This document shows positions 25,059-37,369 of a stretch of 64,000 bases of DNA, one piece after another. Made by a program: the position numbers and the translations under genes. The stretch's first letter is position 1. The number at the start of each line of letters is the position of its first letter. The notes below the pieces were generated by a model, which worked only from the letters and a program-made list of their open reading frames with translations, did no database searches and had not been told where the DNA came from. The stretch is from Desarmillaria ectypa (lineage: Eukaryota > Basidiomycota > Agaricomycetes > Agaricales > Physalacriaceae), in NCBI GenBank assembly GCA_030407005.1, contig JAUDYN010000003.1, positions 620,001 to 684,000 of the forward strand, in the 5' to 3' direction.

Positions 25059-27638
25059 ATGTCTCATTATGCCTTGCACAGCCGCTGCAACACTATTGCA
25101 ACAGGGCAGGTCTTGCCAAGAGCAGAGAGTCCCTTGTCTGAGTTATCTGGTGAGCCATCATCAGCTGTTCATCATACTAAAATTCGGGCAGAACCCAGCA
25201 CTGCGAGTGCTCAGGACTCTGATCCTGGTCTGGCTGTGAGCCATGTTCCAGTGTCTGGAAAAGCCACACTGAGAAACCCTCCTTCCACATATGTACATGT
25301 GGAGGAGGAGAAGTTATATCCTTCTGACTCAGAGGATAATGATGATGTTGGTCCCCAAGGGAATCTGACTGCTGTGAATATTTCAAAGAAGAATTTATAT
25401 CGTAGTAATGTAGAAGATGAAAATGAATCTGATACATCTAGCACTAGTATAGAATCTGAGAAAACATCAAGTAAGACAGATACTGAGGAACCTTCCTCTA
25501 CCCAACCAGCAAGGCTAGTAAGGCTTCACTGTACTCAGAGTTTAGATGACCTGAGTAGGCATGCAGTTCACTTCAAGGAACAACACAAAACAAGAAAGCT
25601 TACCAAGGAGCAAGCTTCCACAGTTAAAGCTGCAGAGTGCAATCTGACAGCTAAACAGCATGAAATCCTGGCAAAATGTCAGGATAGGATCACTCAAGAA
25701 CAGATTCAAAACCAACCTGAGACCCATAATGCAACACCAGGCCCCAGTTCCTATGTTACAAAGAGAAAGTTCATTGACCATAATCAGGAGATTGATGATT
25801 CAGAATTGGATATTGAGGCTCAATGTGAGGCACTCAATAACTGCAACTAAGTTTGTGATGAGGTACAGGAATCACTTGATGGTGACTTGGATGAATCTGA
25901 AATGGAGACACATTGTGATAATGAATTCATGACTATCAGAAAATCTTTGAAGTGGACCAAGGATTCTGGCAAAGCCAAGGCTTTACAAACTGAGAAACTA
26001 ATTGGTAGAACTGGCCAGTATGATGTCCTTGACATTGAGGAAACTTCAGATGAAGACTTTGACAATCCTGAACCTGAAAAACATCAGAAAAGGCCTAAGA
26101 AATCAAAGAAAAGGATTTCAAAGAAGAAGAATGTTCATGATCTTGAGCCATTGGCAAGTGCATTTGATTGTTGAATGAAAGAAGTCATTCAGGGCAAATC
26201 TAAGGCATTCTCCAGTAGCCATCAGGAGAGCAGACATGGCTCTACTCATCTGACAGACCAGCTTCCAGCTGATAGCTTCTTAGCAAAGGTCCTACAAGTG
26301 GGTAAATCCAAGAAGAAGCATTCAGGAAAGAAGAAAGTTTCACCAGAATGAAAATGAAAGCTTAACAAAAAGAAGAATGAGAAACAGAAATACTGGTGAC
26401 AGACTAGCTCTTCTGATTCAGGGCCTTCAAGCTCTGATCCATCCTCTAGTGATGAGTCAGACTCAGATTCTGACTACTCATTCTCTTCTCCATCAGAGTC
26501 AGATGTGAGCTCATCAGGCCCTAGTGATGGATCATCATCAGATCCAGACTCTTCAGAATCATCAGATTTATCTCACTGTAGTCATCACCATCATCACCAC
26601 AGAAGGCATAGACCTCATCATCGATATAGCTATAGTCATAGAAGAAATAGACAAGGTCAGAAAAGGCTAATTCAGCTAATTCCCCCAACTCCATATGATG
26701 GTACTGCAGATGGTGAGAAATTTCACTGCTTTACAATGGAAATGACTCAGTTCTGCAAAGAAGGTCAGGTGCCTTGAGATGAACAAGTATTCTTAGTATC
26801 ACATTATCTGAAAGGAAAAGCTCTCTCATACTTCATTCAGAAGGTCTCTAAGAATCATGCAGAATGGAAACTGTTGACATTCTTATGTGGGATGTTCAAT
26901 GCTTGTTTCTCTCTGAATTATTGTAGTCAGCAATGTGATAAAATAAAGAGATGTTATCAAAATGATCACACTGTTTTGGAATATGTTTATGAGCTTGAAA
27001 CCTTATATGGACTTGTTGGAGTTACTAGCAAATATGAACATGTCATCAAACTTTGGGATAGATTCTGAAAAGAGATACAATGAGAACTTCACTGGACAAA
27101 ACTGAATAAGGAAGTTCATAGTTGGCATTACATTGTTGAAGAAGCTAAACTTATTGAGATGGCTGATCTTGAGGCTGCACCCCACACCAAGGAAAAAAAG
27201 CCATCACAAGGAGGTAATAATGGCCATGGTAATGAAAATAATAGAACCTCATTAAAGAAGAATAAGCATAATAATAACAACAAAAGCTATTCTCACTATA
27301 AGAATGGACCCCAAAATGGTGGACCTGCACCATTAGGTCATTCTACAGATTATAACCAGGCATCATCATCATCCAAAGGAGGCTCAAGCAATAAGCCTCA
27401 CAATGCTGGGCATAATGGAGGAGGTGGAAAGCCTTCAACATTATCTAGATCTGGCAAGATGTTGGACAGTAAGAAAGCAGAATTAGTAGCTGCTAATAAA
27501 TGTTTCAATTGTGAGGAAGTTGGACATATGGCTCAGAACTGTCCTCATAATAATATGGTCAAGTCCAATAATAAGAAAGAACCACCAGGATTCTCAGCAC
27601 ATAGCATGCATTATGAATTAGCTGATGAAAACCTTTAG
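25059..27638 (+). pseudogene. Element O gag remnant with CCHC zinc knuckle
   Basis: One frame from ATG 25059 encodes an acidic Ser/Glu-rich N-terminus. A Ser/Asp run leads into a His-rich stretch (CSHHHHHHRRHRPHHRYSYS, ~26575), then a capsid-like region (IPPTPYDGTADGEKF, ~26690), an Asn/Lys/Gly-rich linker and a zinc knuckle CFNCEEVGHMAQNC (~27510, CX2CX4HX4C). In-frame stops at 25848, 26172, ~26350, 26775 and ~27065 break it. Most are TGA or TAA and consistent with C-to-T changes. Gag would package the element RNA. The assignment rests on the knuckle and its place before protease and RT. Confidence 0.8.
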
Positions 27639-29192
27639 AATCTTGCTGAAACTACAGAAACAGCAGATCATATCTCAATTGGAATGATGTTTATATCTAA
27701 TGAGGAAGATGGTCAGTCACAGCCTAAGCATTCATCTGATAAAGACATTCCAGATCTTGAATCTATTTTAGAAACAGATAATTTAGGAAGTTCTGATTAT
27801 GAATTGGATAGGGAGCAGGTATTACAAGCACTTGGAGAACTCTATACCTCACCTGATATGTCTGAAAATGAGGCTGAACCTTCAGTAGCAAGCTCTGATG
27901 CTTCAAATAAATCAGAATTGAATGATCTAGAAGCCTTCATTAGTGATTTTGGAAGTATAGAATGCAATGAGACCTTACCAGTTCCTGGAATTGAGAATTT
28001 TAGCCTTTCATGGTCCGAAAAAGATGCCTGTTCCAAGGATTGCAATGGCAAACCATTGTACTGCTGGGTAGATGATGCAAAGAAAGTCTTTGGGTATTCA
28101 GAAACAGAGTATTCAGACTTCATTTTGCATCATATAATAGATCCTCACTGGTGTCCTAATAGCATTGGTGATTTCTATCAATATGCAGCTGAGATGAGCC
28201 TAAACTATGATGCACCATATCCAGGGGATCAGCTTCATTGGGGAGCAGTGAGCTCTTATCACTTTGGTGTGTTTCATCTAAACAACAATACATTTACTAT
28301 TGTGGATACTAGATCAGAATATGGTGAACTCACAATTTCAGTATTCCTGCTTTGAAATCCAAAGTTCTGAATTGGTGCTTAGTATGCAAAGCAACGTGCA
28401 AGACTGCTTGCACTGCCATTTGATTCTGCAAAGTGATTTAGCAAGTCCTCAGAACTTGGAGATGCCCTTATTCAAGGATTACACTTTACTCTGAGCCATG
28501 GCATCAGTAATTACTCTGACTTAAAGGAATTAAGCTTTAACAAGAGCCAAGTTTCACCCTATGACCAGTTCAGTATAATCCGAGAAGTTCAATCAGACAA
28601 GCTTATAGTTGTAGACTATTCTAACCTCACAATACTTCAAATTGATGCTATAAGACTTGAAAACCCATACTTTGATGCTATTGGATAGTTATTGAAGAAC
28701 TTGAAGGCATTTCTGACTATGCAATATGAGTCGCTCCTTCTTGATGAGCTTTGTTTTGAAAAACTAAAGCATGCTGAAGCTACCAAGATTAGATCTGAGC
28801 AATGGTGACTTTAAAGAATGGGAAATATACTTGCCAAAGCTCTTGAAGCAAAGCTTCATGAGAGCCAACCATACCCAGAGGATACCTCAGAATCTCATGG
28901 TCATCTTTGCTTTATGGTGTGGGAATCTAAAGAAGATCACATACTTAAGTTTATTGACCATGGCTGAGGATTAGAAGGAGAATTATCTATCTCATGAATA
29001 TTAGACCTACAATTCAGTCCAGGAGAGTTCTGGGGAAGGCAACTGGCCATGTTTGACCACATACCTGCCTTTCAGAACATGGATTACCCTCAGATAGAAC
29101 ATCCACTAGCCACTGCTGCCTGAAAATCCTTAACTAAACATATTCTGTTTATCAAGGAATCCAAAAATATGGAAGAGGATGTTCCATATATC
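27639..29192 (+). pseudogene. Element O spacer between gag and protease
   Basis: The gag frame continues after one stop with an acidic 224-residue segment (from 27684). This includes CNGKPLYCWVDDAKKVFGYS and FHLNNNTFTIVDTRSEYGEL. It then runs through QRARLLALPFDSAK and SPYDQFSIIREVQSDKLIVV to the element A insertion at 29,193. Stops and CpG loss are frequent. I do not recognise a domain. At roughly 700 codons including its continuation after element A, it is long for a gypsy element. Confidence 0.6.
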
Positions 29193-29197
29193 ATTTA
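29193..29197. repeat. Target-site duplication of element A, left (ATTTA)
   Basis: ATTTA precedes the LTR (TATTACG, from TGTTACG) and recurs at 37794-37798 directly after CCTAACA. Confidence 0.85.
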
Positions 29198-29621
29198 TAT
29201 TACGATTTTTCCATTTATCTTATCTTATCTGAGTCATATCCATGACTCAGCCATCTAATCTAACATTGATTCCGACTCGTATCCAGTTACTCACTGGTTA
29301 CTACCCTCATTCTTACCATCTGTCACCTCAGACCCTTTCTATTGATTGTATAATCCTCCTGGACCACCATACTTTGACACCATTTATGCATGGACTCTAG
29401 CATTTCATCTATATATAACACCATAGAAATAGTATATAAACAGAGTAAACTACATAGTTGTACTCTACCTCTTGACTAAATTCAAATCATATACTCCTTA
29501 CTTGCACTATACCAAAGAACTAAAGCTTCTATCTCTCAACTTGGGTAACTGTTTGAATGTGTAACAGCCCAGAGAGATCAGCTGACATTCCCAAGTCATG
29601 TGCCCAAGGCAGTACCTAACA
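29198..29621 (+). repeat. Element A 5' LTR with promoter motifs
   Basis: 424 bp, ending CCTAACA. U3 begins with three TTATC (GATA-type) repeats at 29215-29229, then TGAGTCA (29230-29236) and TGACTCA (29243-29249) facing each other. A TATATAAA box lies at 29433-29440 and would start the genomic transcript. Confidence 0.88.
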
Positions 29622-29676
29622 TTAGTCAAGAGATTCTCTTGCTTCTTCAACGCTAGCCATAGAAAAGCACTTCTTC

Positions 29677-30798
29677 ATGCCTGAAGAAGAAAACAACTGC
29701 CAAGAACCCTGCACAGTTTCTCTTGGCATCACTATCAGTGGCACCATACTATTGACATTCTTTACGGTCCTTGCCATACTCTTATATGAGGAAGAACTTT
29801 GAGCCTTGCTCCAGCAAAGGCAGGCTTACTGACCCCAACCACCCCCTCGACCCCCTAGGCACCTGGACCATGTCATTCCCTGGGAGCTACCCCCTGCCCA
29901 ACTGGGAGAGCAAGAGGTGGTACCACTTATCCACCCCTGCACCCAGTTCATGATTGCCTCCTCCTCTGAGGGGAGTTCAAATGAGAGGCCCCCAACTCCC
30001 AGGCCCTCCTCTGCCCATGCACATAATGCACAGGCAGTTCTACTCCAGTACTGGATGGAACGACCCACCACCGCCTACACAGCAGCCCAAGAATATGCGC
30101 AGGATGTTCAGGTTGCGCTTGACAATGCCCCACCCTCTTACTCTGGCCCTCCCCCTTATCCCCCAACCTCTGTTCTCCACCAGCAACACTGGCACAAACG
30201 ATCTCACTCACCCTCCCTGGACAGCAACAATGGGTCCTTCCATGGACCCTGAAACCCTGATGATCCTGCAATAGATCGTAACCACCTCTACAGCCCATGG
30301 GGCCGTGAAACCTGGCCCAGTGGAGGGTCAGTCTCCACCTCTTCCCTCCCTGTCATTGAAATCTCCAATGATGAGTCTGATGGGGAGTATGACACTCTGA
30401 CCTCAGCCCCTCCCTGCACTCCTGATGATCCCTTCAACCCAAATGGGGGGGATTTTATCTGGCCCAACCTCTCTGAGGTTGACCAAAGAATTTTTGGTCC
30501 CTTCCAGACCACTGCCTGGGAAGTTCGATGTAGGGATGTCGAAGCCCGAGATCTCTGGGACGAGCCCAGACCGACCATGGATGAGTGGTTGGCCCTCAAC
30601 CAAGGGGAATCCATTTGAGGCTCAAATCAGGCTGCAATCATTGATGCCTGGATACGTCAAAACCACGACTGGAGCATTTTCTGCCTCTCCACCAGGGATT
30701 TATTTCCAGGGCTTCGAGCCCAGGATCCAGAGGAGCAGGAGGAGCTGGAGAGAACCCTCTGGCACTTATGGAGGCTGGAGATGGCAAGAGAGGAGTGA
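29677..30798 (+). pseudogene. Element A ORF1: N-terminal transmembrane protein of the family
   Basis: ATG 29677 opens MPEEENNCQEPCTVSLGI, followed by a clear single membrane helix (GTILLTFFTVLAILLY) and an acidic/basic tail (EEEL). Proline-rich repeats come next, then a conserved region DFIWPNLSEVDQRIFGPF, VEARDLWDEP, MDEWLALNQ, NHDWSIF and LERTLWHLWRLEMAREE, before TGA at 30796-30798. The length is 373 codons. Internal stops (for example in EEEL-stop-ALL near 29801 and after QAY) fit CGA to TGA. The same protein is visible in B and D. Its function is unknown; it may be an N-terminal part of Gag. The helix near the N-terminus is unusual for a gypsy first ORF. Confidence 0.72.
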
Positions 30799-32314
30799 TT
30801 GGGGGCAAAGGCTCCAGTATGATATGCTAACCTATAATACAGATTACTATGGTGGGCTGGATTACCATCAGCCCCAATATGAAATATATCCAGATCATCC
30901 CCTATATACTCTGGTCGCAAATCCATGACCACTTCCCAACTCACCCTTACACCATCGGGCACATCACCAAGAATACCACCCTTATCAGAGTGGTAGTCTT
31001 CTCTTCACAGGGGCAGGAGAAGACATGGAAGCAGAAGGAGCCCCTGCAGGAAATGCCACTGCAGGGGCATCAAGAACCCCTGCCATGGCAGAAGAAATCC
31101 ATCAGCAGACAAAAACCATGCTGATAGAGAAGGAACAGTGCATCACAGAGATGTGCGAAGAACTCGATAGGGAGAAGTCTGCCTGCAAGATGATGACGGA
31201 CTACCTTCAGGATCAAGACAAGGAGAAAGAGCCCAAGAGGGGCAGACCATCAGAGGAGCCACCAAGAGGCTACCCAGGTCCCAGGCTGGATCGTTACTCA
31301 ATCCCAAGACCACCCTCTGGTAAGGGTCCTCCTGACCCTATTCCCAACCCCATCAGGAATGCTGCCTCTGATGCCCCATACTTGGGCATCAAGCCAATGC
31401 TTGTCAAAGTCCCCTCTCCATTCAAGAGGGACCACAATAACATTGAACACTTCATAGGTGACTGCATCACTTATTTTGAAGTGTTTCGACACTATTTTCA
31501 GATGCCATCACACCTGGTACTATTTGCGATGTCCCACTTTGAGGGTGCCACTAAGGACTGGTGGGTCTACAAGAGACCTGAATATTGGGTTGGCAACTCA
31601 TACAATGGGACTGCCGCCCATTTCAGATACCCCGACTGGGCCGACTTCGTCGACCTAGTCACATGACAATTTTGGGATCCCGCCATCAAGGAGATCCATG
31701 AAAAGTGCATGTTTGACTTGCACATGAGAGCACAGCCTGCCTCCCATTATTTCCAAAAGCTTGAGGAAGAAGCTAAGCTAGTGGGCCAAAGGACTAATAA
31801 AGCCGAGTGCAGTGCTATGGTGAAGGCGGTGAGACTGGGAGTCCCCAGCTCATATACCACCTTCATATCAAACATGGGCATCAACATTCCATGCTTATAT
31901 CCAGAGTGGAAGGAATGCATCCTCCAGATATATGAAGAGAGACAGTGGAAATGGGTCTTTGACCAGACCACTAGTACACCTCGGGATGGCCAGAAGCATG
32001 GTCAGTGTCCCTAACAACAGCAGCCCAGCAGCAAGAACACCGCTGGGGTGACAAGTTCCTCGGCTCCAAAGCTGACTGCTGACACCAATACCAGTCGCAA
32101 CACTGGGACTGGTTGGTGGACAACATATGGGGGGATGGAGAAGCCCATGGACTTAGACTGGCAATGAGCTGAGGGGCGCTGCTTCATATGCAATGAGAAA
32201 GGGCACCTGAGCAGGAATTGCCCTAAGAGAAAAGAGAAGAATGTTGTGAGATACATGGGGCCCACTGATGAAGTGGTGCTGAGCACCTCCAAGGTTGAGG
32301 AGGTAAAAGACTAG
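30797..32314 (+). pseudogene. Element A gag (capsid-nucleocapsid)
   Basis: In the frame +1 to ORF1, reading from the GAT inside ORF1's TGA-T end: DWGQRLQYDMLTYNTDYYGG, a coiled helical part (EKEQCITEMCEELDREK), then the capsid (LDRYSIPRPPSGKGPPDPIP, VLFAMSHFEGATKDWWVYKR) and the zinc knuckle CFICNEKGHLSRNC at ~32186. It ends VEEVKD-TAG (32312-32314). A few in-frame stops are present (30928, 31664, 32012, 32165). The frame is also open upstream, overlapping ORF1 by about 370 bp, so an internal start cannot be excluded. Confidence 0.8.
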
Positions 32315-32346
32315 GTTAACAAGGGTTCAATTCCCCTTGCTTGACC
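32314..32346 (+). promoter_or_regulatory. Gag-pol junction hairpin, element A
   Basis: The G of the gag TAG opens a 6-bp stem GGTTAA/TTGACC enclosing a second stem AAGGG/CCCTT with loop TTCAATTC. The slip candidate GTA-AAA precedes it by a few bases, and pol lies in the -1 frame. The same 33-nt unit occurs in B, D and E. Confidence 0.65.
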
Positions 32347-35300
32347 AAGTCTAAAGGTGAGTCCTCGGTTTCTGCGGGTCAGACTGACTATTATAATCAT
32401 AGACAATTACCTATGAAAAATGTGAATATCTATTCTATGACTTCGCAGACTCCAAAGCTGAAGACCAAACAAGAATTGACAAACAAAAACAGGTACGTCA
32501 TCCTTCTAGAAGATGCTGACACAAGTATCTGTAGTGACAATTCCTGATCCCCCAACAAGGTTGAGCAGCGGGACTTGCCAGGTGGTGCTGGCACTGCCAT
32601 GAAGTCCAATGAGCTTAGCTCACCAGATACACCACTGAACAATCAGTGACGGGCAGCAACTAGTAGGTGGGACTCCTCTGGGACTCCCAGAAGTCTGAAT
32701 GTTGCAGTGTTCTCCTCAAGTGGAGAGACAAGTCCATCCACCTTGCCAGGGTCAGCAGGGGACCAGGGTAGCACCTCTAACCAAGGCCAGGACTGAAGCC
32801 CCAGATGAACTGGTCTGGGCAGAAGAAAACCTGACAAGGCTGAGTATCTCACCAGACCGGTGAGTCACAGGATCAAAGCCAACAGGAAGGAAGTCACTAG
32901 TGCCCAGGTGATAGAAAGGGGGCAGATGTACCCAAACAATGGGTGCAATGGTAGCACTAGCTGGGAGTCAATGACCAAGGAAATTCAAACTCTGTCGAAA
33001 GTAGTGCTGGCCAAAGAACATAGGAGTACTGATCAGGGATATAAAGGCAAGCTGGCTGACAAATTCCCATCAGCAGCTGTACTCCGCCAGGGGATATCCC
33101 ATGCTCAGGAACCTGCTAGTGCCCAGGCAGTAAAAAGGGGGCAGTTCAGCAGAACAACCATCGTCGAAGTACCCGATGAAGAAGATGACACTGCTTTTAG
33201 GATCTGGCAAGCCAACCAATCCCAAGCCAGTGCCCCGATACCCAAAGACCTCCGAACATATGGGGAGGCAATGACTCAAGGTCTTTCAAACACATGGGGA
33301 AGTACTGAACCAGACACCCATCCTAACAAGAGAGTATCAGACACTTTCAAATGAATGGGGAAGTACAGAACACCAGAAGTCCCCCAATGCACTGGAGAAC
33401 AAGACAAGTCTTCTGAATGTATGGGGAAGCAGGATGATCACCAGTGGTACAGACTATTTGGGATTGATTGGACTCTGTGCACAGTCTGCAGCTCCAAGAA
33501 CTTGGCAATCACCAAAGCAGTTCTCTCTATTTGGGTTCACCCCAAACGACTTGGAGAGATAGATGATGAGCTTATTCAGAGCTTAAGAATGGGAGGGAGT
33601 ATAGCCCGAGAACAGCTCTATGAATTACATAAACTGATCTGCTATATCCATGGTATCAGAAGCTCAGGCCGAGACTTCCTGGTGGATATTCAGCTTTCCC
33701 CATATACTGGGAAACAGACATTGACAACCCATGCATTGTTGGATAGTGGTTGCATGGGCAGCTCTATCAATCAAACCTATGTCCAACAACACTGGCTGAA
33801 TACCAGGAAGGCCACCACCCCCATACCAGTCTATAATGCCAATGGAACATGCAACAAGGCGGGCAACATTACAGAATTCGTGGAACTCTGAATGACCATC
33901 GGAGACCACAGTGAATGAATTGACCTCGCAGTCACTGACTTGGGTTCCAAGACTGTGTACTTAGGCCATGACTGGCTGAAACACCATAATCCTTTCGTCA
34001 ACTGGAAGGCAGGAACCATGACATTCGGACAGTGTCATTGCGTTCAGAATCACTTCATACTGCTGGATGCAGATGAAGAAGATCGATAGGACGAAGAGCT
34101 AGAGGAAGGTGAAAGTATTCTTGCCATCAACATGCAAGAAGAAATCATCCTTCACACTGTCCATCATGCGAATGAACTAGTGGCAGCAGCAAACACTGAG
34201 AAACTGAAACAAATGTTCGAGGAGCTCGTGCCTCCTCAATATCAGAGCTTTAGAGACTTGTTCTCAAAAGAAAGCTTTGATGATCTACCTGAAAGAAGAC
34301 CCTGGGACCACGTGATTGAGCTGGTCCCCAACATGAAATCCACCTTGGATTGTAAGGTCTACCTGCTCAACAGAAATGAACAAGAACAACTGGACAAGTT
34401 CTTAGATGAGAACTTAGACTCAGGATGAATTTGTCCCTCAAAATCCCCATTTGCATCGCCTTTCTTCTTCATCAAGAAAAAGGATGGATCGCTATAACCT
34501 GTTCAGGACTACCGTAAACTGAATGAAATGATGATCAAGAATCATTATCCCCTTCCCCTGATCTCCAAGCTAGACATTTATTGAGGATACAACAATGTTT
34601 GCATTAGAGATGGAGACGAAGAGAAAGCTGCATTCAGGACTAACTGAGGACTAACTGAGGACTCTTTGAGCCTATGGTCATGTTCTTTGGCCTTACAAAT
34701 TCACCTGCCACATTCCAGTGGATGATGAATAACATATTCAAGGATCTAATTACTGGAGGAAAAGTCATGATTTATCTCGATGATATCCTGATATTCACGA
34801 AATCCCTGTCTGAACATCGAGACATAGTTCAGCAAGTACTCCAATGTCTTCAAGAGAATAAACTATTCCTCAAAGCCAAGAAATGCGAGTTTGAAGTACT
34901 TGAAACTGAGTATTTAGGAGTCATCATCAGCGAAGACTCTATTCACATGGATCCCATCAAAATCGCTGGGATAGTGGAATAGCCAACTCCAACAAAGAAG
35001 AAGGAGCTACAGTCCTTCCTGGGATTCAAGAACTTTTATAGAAAGTTCATTCAGGACTACTCCAAGATTGTATGTCCCCTTACCCAGTTAACCAGAAAGG
35101 TAGACTGGACATGGGGATCAGAGCAAGAACAAGCATTTAGACAACTCAAGAAGTTGATGACAACAAACATAGTTCTTACGATTCCCTCAGACAATGGAAA
35201 GTTCTGAGTAGAGGCTGATGCGAGCGATGGTGCTATCAGAGCTGTTCTAAGTCAAGAACAGAATGGCAAATGGAGGCCTGTTGCCTTCATGTCAAAAGTG

Positions 35301-37337
35301 CTCACTGTCACTGAGTGCAATTACAAGATATACAACAAGAAGCTACTAGCAATCATGCTAGCCCTGGAAGAATGATGCCATTATCTCATGGGTGCCAAAG
35401 AGACAATCAAAATCTGGACAGATTATTAGAACCTCCAGTACTTCCGGAAACCCCAGAAGTTGAACCACTGACAAGCTCAGTGGGTTACCGAACTCACTGA
35501 ATACCACTTTGTCCTTCAGCACAAAGCAGGAACTGCAAACAAGAAGGCCGATCTTCTCAGCAGATGAGATGATCATGATCAGGGAAAAGAAGACAATCAA
35601 GACATTGTTGTCCTATCCCCAGAACATTTCCAGGCATTGGTATTACCAACTACCAAAGAAAGAATCACACGTATAAGAGACACAATCTGACAAAGGGAAC
35701 ATTGAGACCAAGAGATAGAGAAATCCCTAAACCATGAATGAGGAATCACCCAGGAAAATGAGATCCTGTGGTATGATGGACGAGTCTATATTCCTAATGA
35801 CTCTAGTCTACACGGTGAAATCATTTCACAATTCCATGATCATATCACTGCCGGACACCCAGGAATTGCCAAAACTAAGGAACTTGTTCTTCATAAGTAT
35901 TGGTGGCTGAAGATGAAAAGAGATGTCGAGTCATACATCAAGGAATGCAAGACTTGTCAAAGAATGAAGAGTGATATGCAGGCCAAGGCTGTGGCTCTTC
36001 ATCCGAGCGCAATATCCGACACTCCATGGATGCATATTTCTATTGATATGGTCACTAGACTCCCTGAGTCAGAAGGATTTGATGCTCTACTTGTCATCAT
36101 AGACCACTTTTCCAAAAACATTCTCCTCATTCCATGTAATGAGGAGTTATCAGCAGAAGGATGGGCATTGATGCTTCGCAATCACATATACGCAAAGCAT
36201 GGTATGCCACAGATGGTCATATCTGACCGAGGACCACAATTCATTTCAGCATTCATGAAGGAACTCTACCAAATGCTAAACATCATGCAGAATGCCTCAA
36301 TGGTATATCATCCTCAGACCAATGGACAGACAGAGAGGGTCAACCAGGAGGTTGAAAAGTACCTCTGCATCTTTGTCAACCATCAACAGACCGACTGGAT
36401 AGCATGGTTACCACTTGCTGAATTTGCCCACAATAACCAAGTACACTCAGCTATGGGCAAAAGCCCTTTCATGGTCCTATATGGATGCAACCCCTGACTC
36501 ATTCCCGAGTCCATTCAGAAAACCAGCTTTGCGAATCCTGCAGCTGTCAACTTCACAGAAACTATGGCCAAGGTCCATAAAGAAGTCCATGACACCTTGG
36601 AAAAGGTAGTGGCACAAATGAAGGCACAATACAACAAGCAGAAACAGTCATCCCGACAATACCAAGTTGGTGATAAGGTCTGGCTCGACACCACCAACCT
36701 TCATCTTCCCAGACCCAAGAAGAAGCTTAATGATAAGTGAACAGGACCATTCGAGATCATTGAGAAATCAGGAGTAGCAGCATACAAGCTAAAGCTGCCA
36801 CCCCACTGGAAGATTCACCCTCGGTTCAATGAGAAATTGTTGACTCCTTATATCGAACCTTCATTCCCCAATCAGCAACAACTGCCGCCTCCTCCTCCAG
36901 ACCTTGTCGATGGTCAGAAAGAATACAAGATCGAAGAAGTCTTAGACTCATACACCAGAAAGGTATGATTCAAGAGAGGACAACCATCTAGGAAAGTCAT
37001 GGACTACCTAGTCAAGTGGAAAGGATGGACCCGTAAACACAATTCATGGGTCCAAGAAAACGAGATGATGAATGCCTTGGAAGCAATCCAAGAGTATCAG
37101 GCCAGCATTAACCGCGCTATATACACTCCAAAAATCGCAACCAAGAACAAAGCAGTGGTCAAGATACTGGACCACAAATATTCAGAATACGGCAACGTAG
37201 CCTACCTCACCAAAAGAAAAGATAGATATACAAAATGGATCATTAATCTAGATGAGAACGTATGGAAACACCTGATTGATCAGTACTGGATCAGTCAAAT
37301 CACAACACAACTCGACACTCCTATAGAAGAGCCTTAG
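32317..37337 (+). pseudogene. Element A pol (protease, RT, RNase H, integrase, chromodomain)
   Basis: Frame 1. In order: a ~470-residue linker (RYVILLEDADTSICSD near 32490), retropepsin motif LLDSGCMGSSI (~33747), RT with VQDYRKLNEM (~34503) and YLDDILIF (~34775), RNase H with AIMLALEE (~35355), integrase zinc-binding HDHITAGHPGIAK (~35840) and ETC-type CKTCQRMKSD, catalytic ISIDMVTRLPES, ISDRGPQFIS and HPQTNGQTERVNQE (~36325), then a chromodomain YLVKWKGWTRKHNSWVQENE (~37007) and a ~75-residue tail ending PIEEP-TAG. Decay: a deletion after LISKL removing LIDKLRGAKYFSK, a 13-bp tandem repeat near 34,645, and several stops. Confidence 0.88.
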
Positions 37338-37369
37338 CAGTCAGGATGACTGCTTTAACAAGGGGGTAA
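37337..37369 (+). promoter_or_regulatory. Post-pol hairpin and polypurine tract, element A
   Basis: The G of the pol TAG begins GCAGTCA-GGA-TGACTGC (37337-37353). A polypurine tract AACAAGGGGGTAA (37357-37369) follows and abuts the 3' LTR; it would prime plus-strand DNA synthesis. Confidence 0.75.

Noticed and set aside
29870..29953. Gag start at MSFPGSYPLPNW in elements A, B and D
   Set aside because: This frame stops shortly after. The frame carrying the membrane helix reads through the same bases and continues for 370 codons, so MSFPG is more likely an overlapping shadow, though not excluded.
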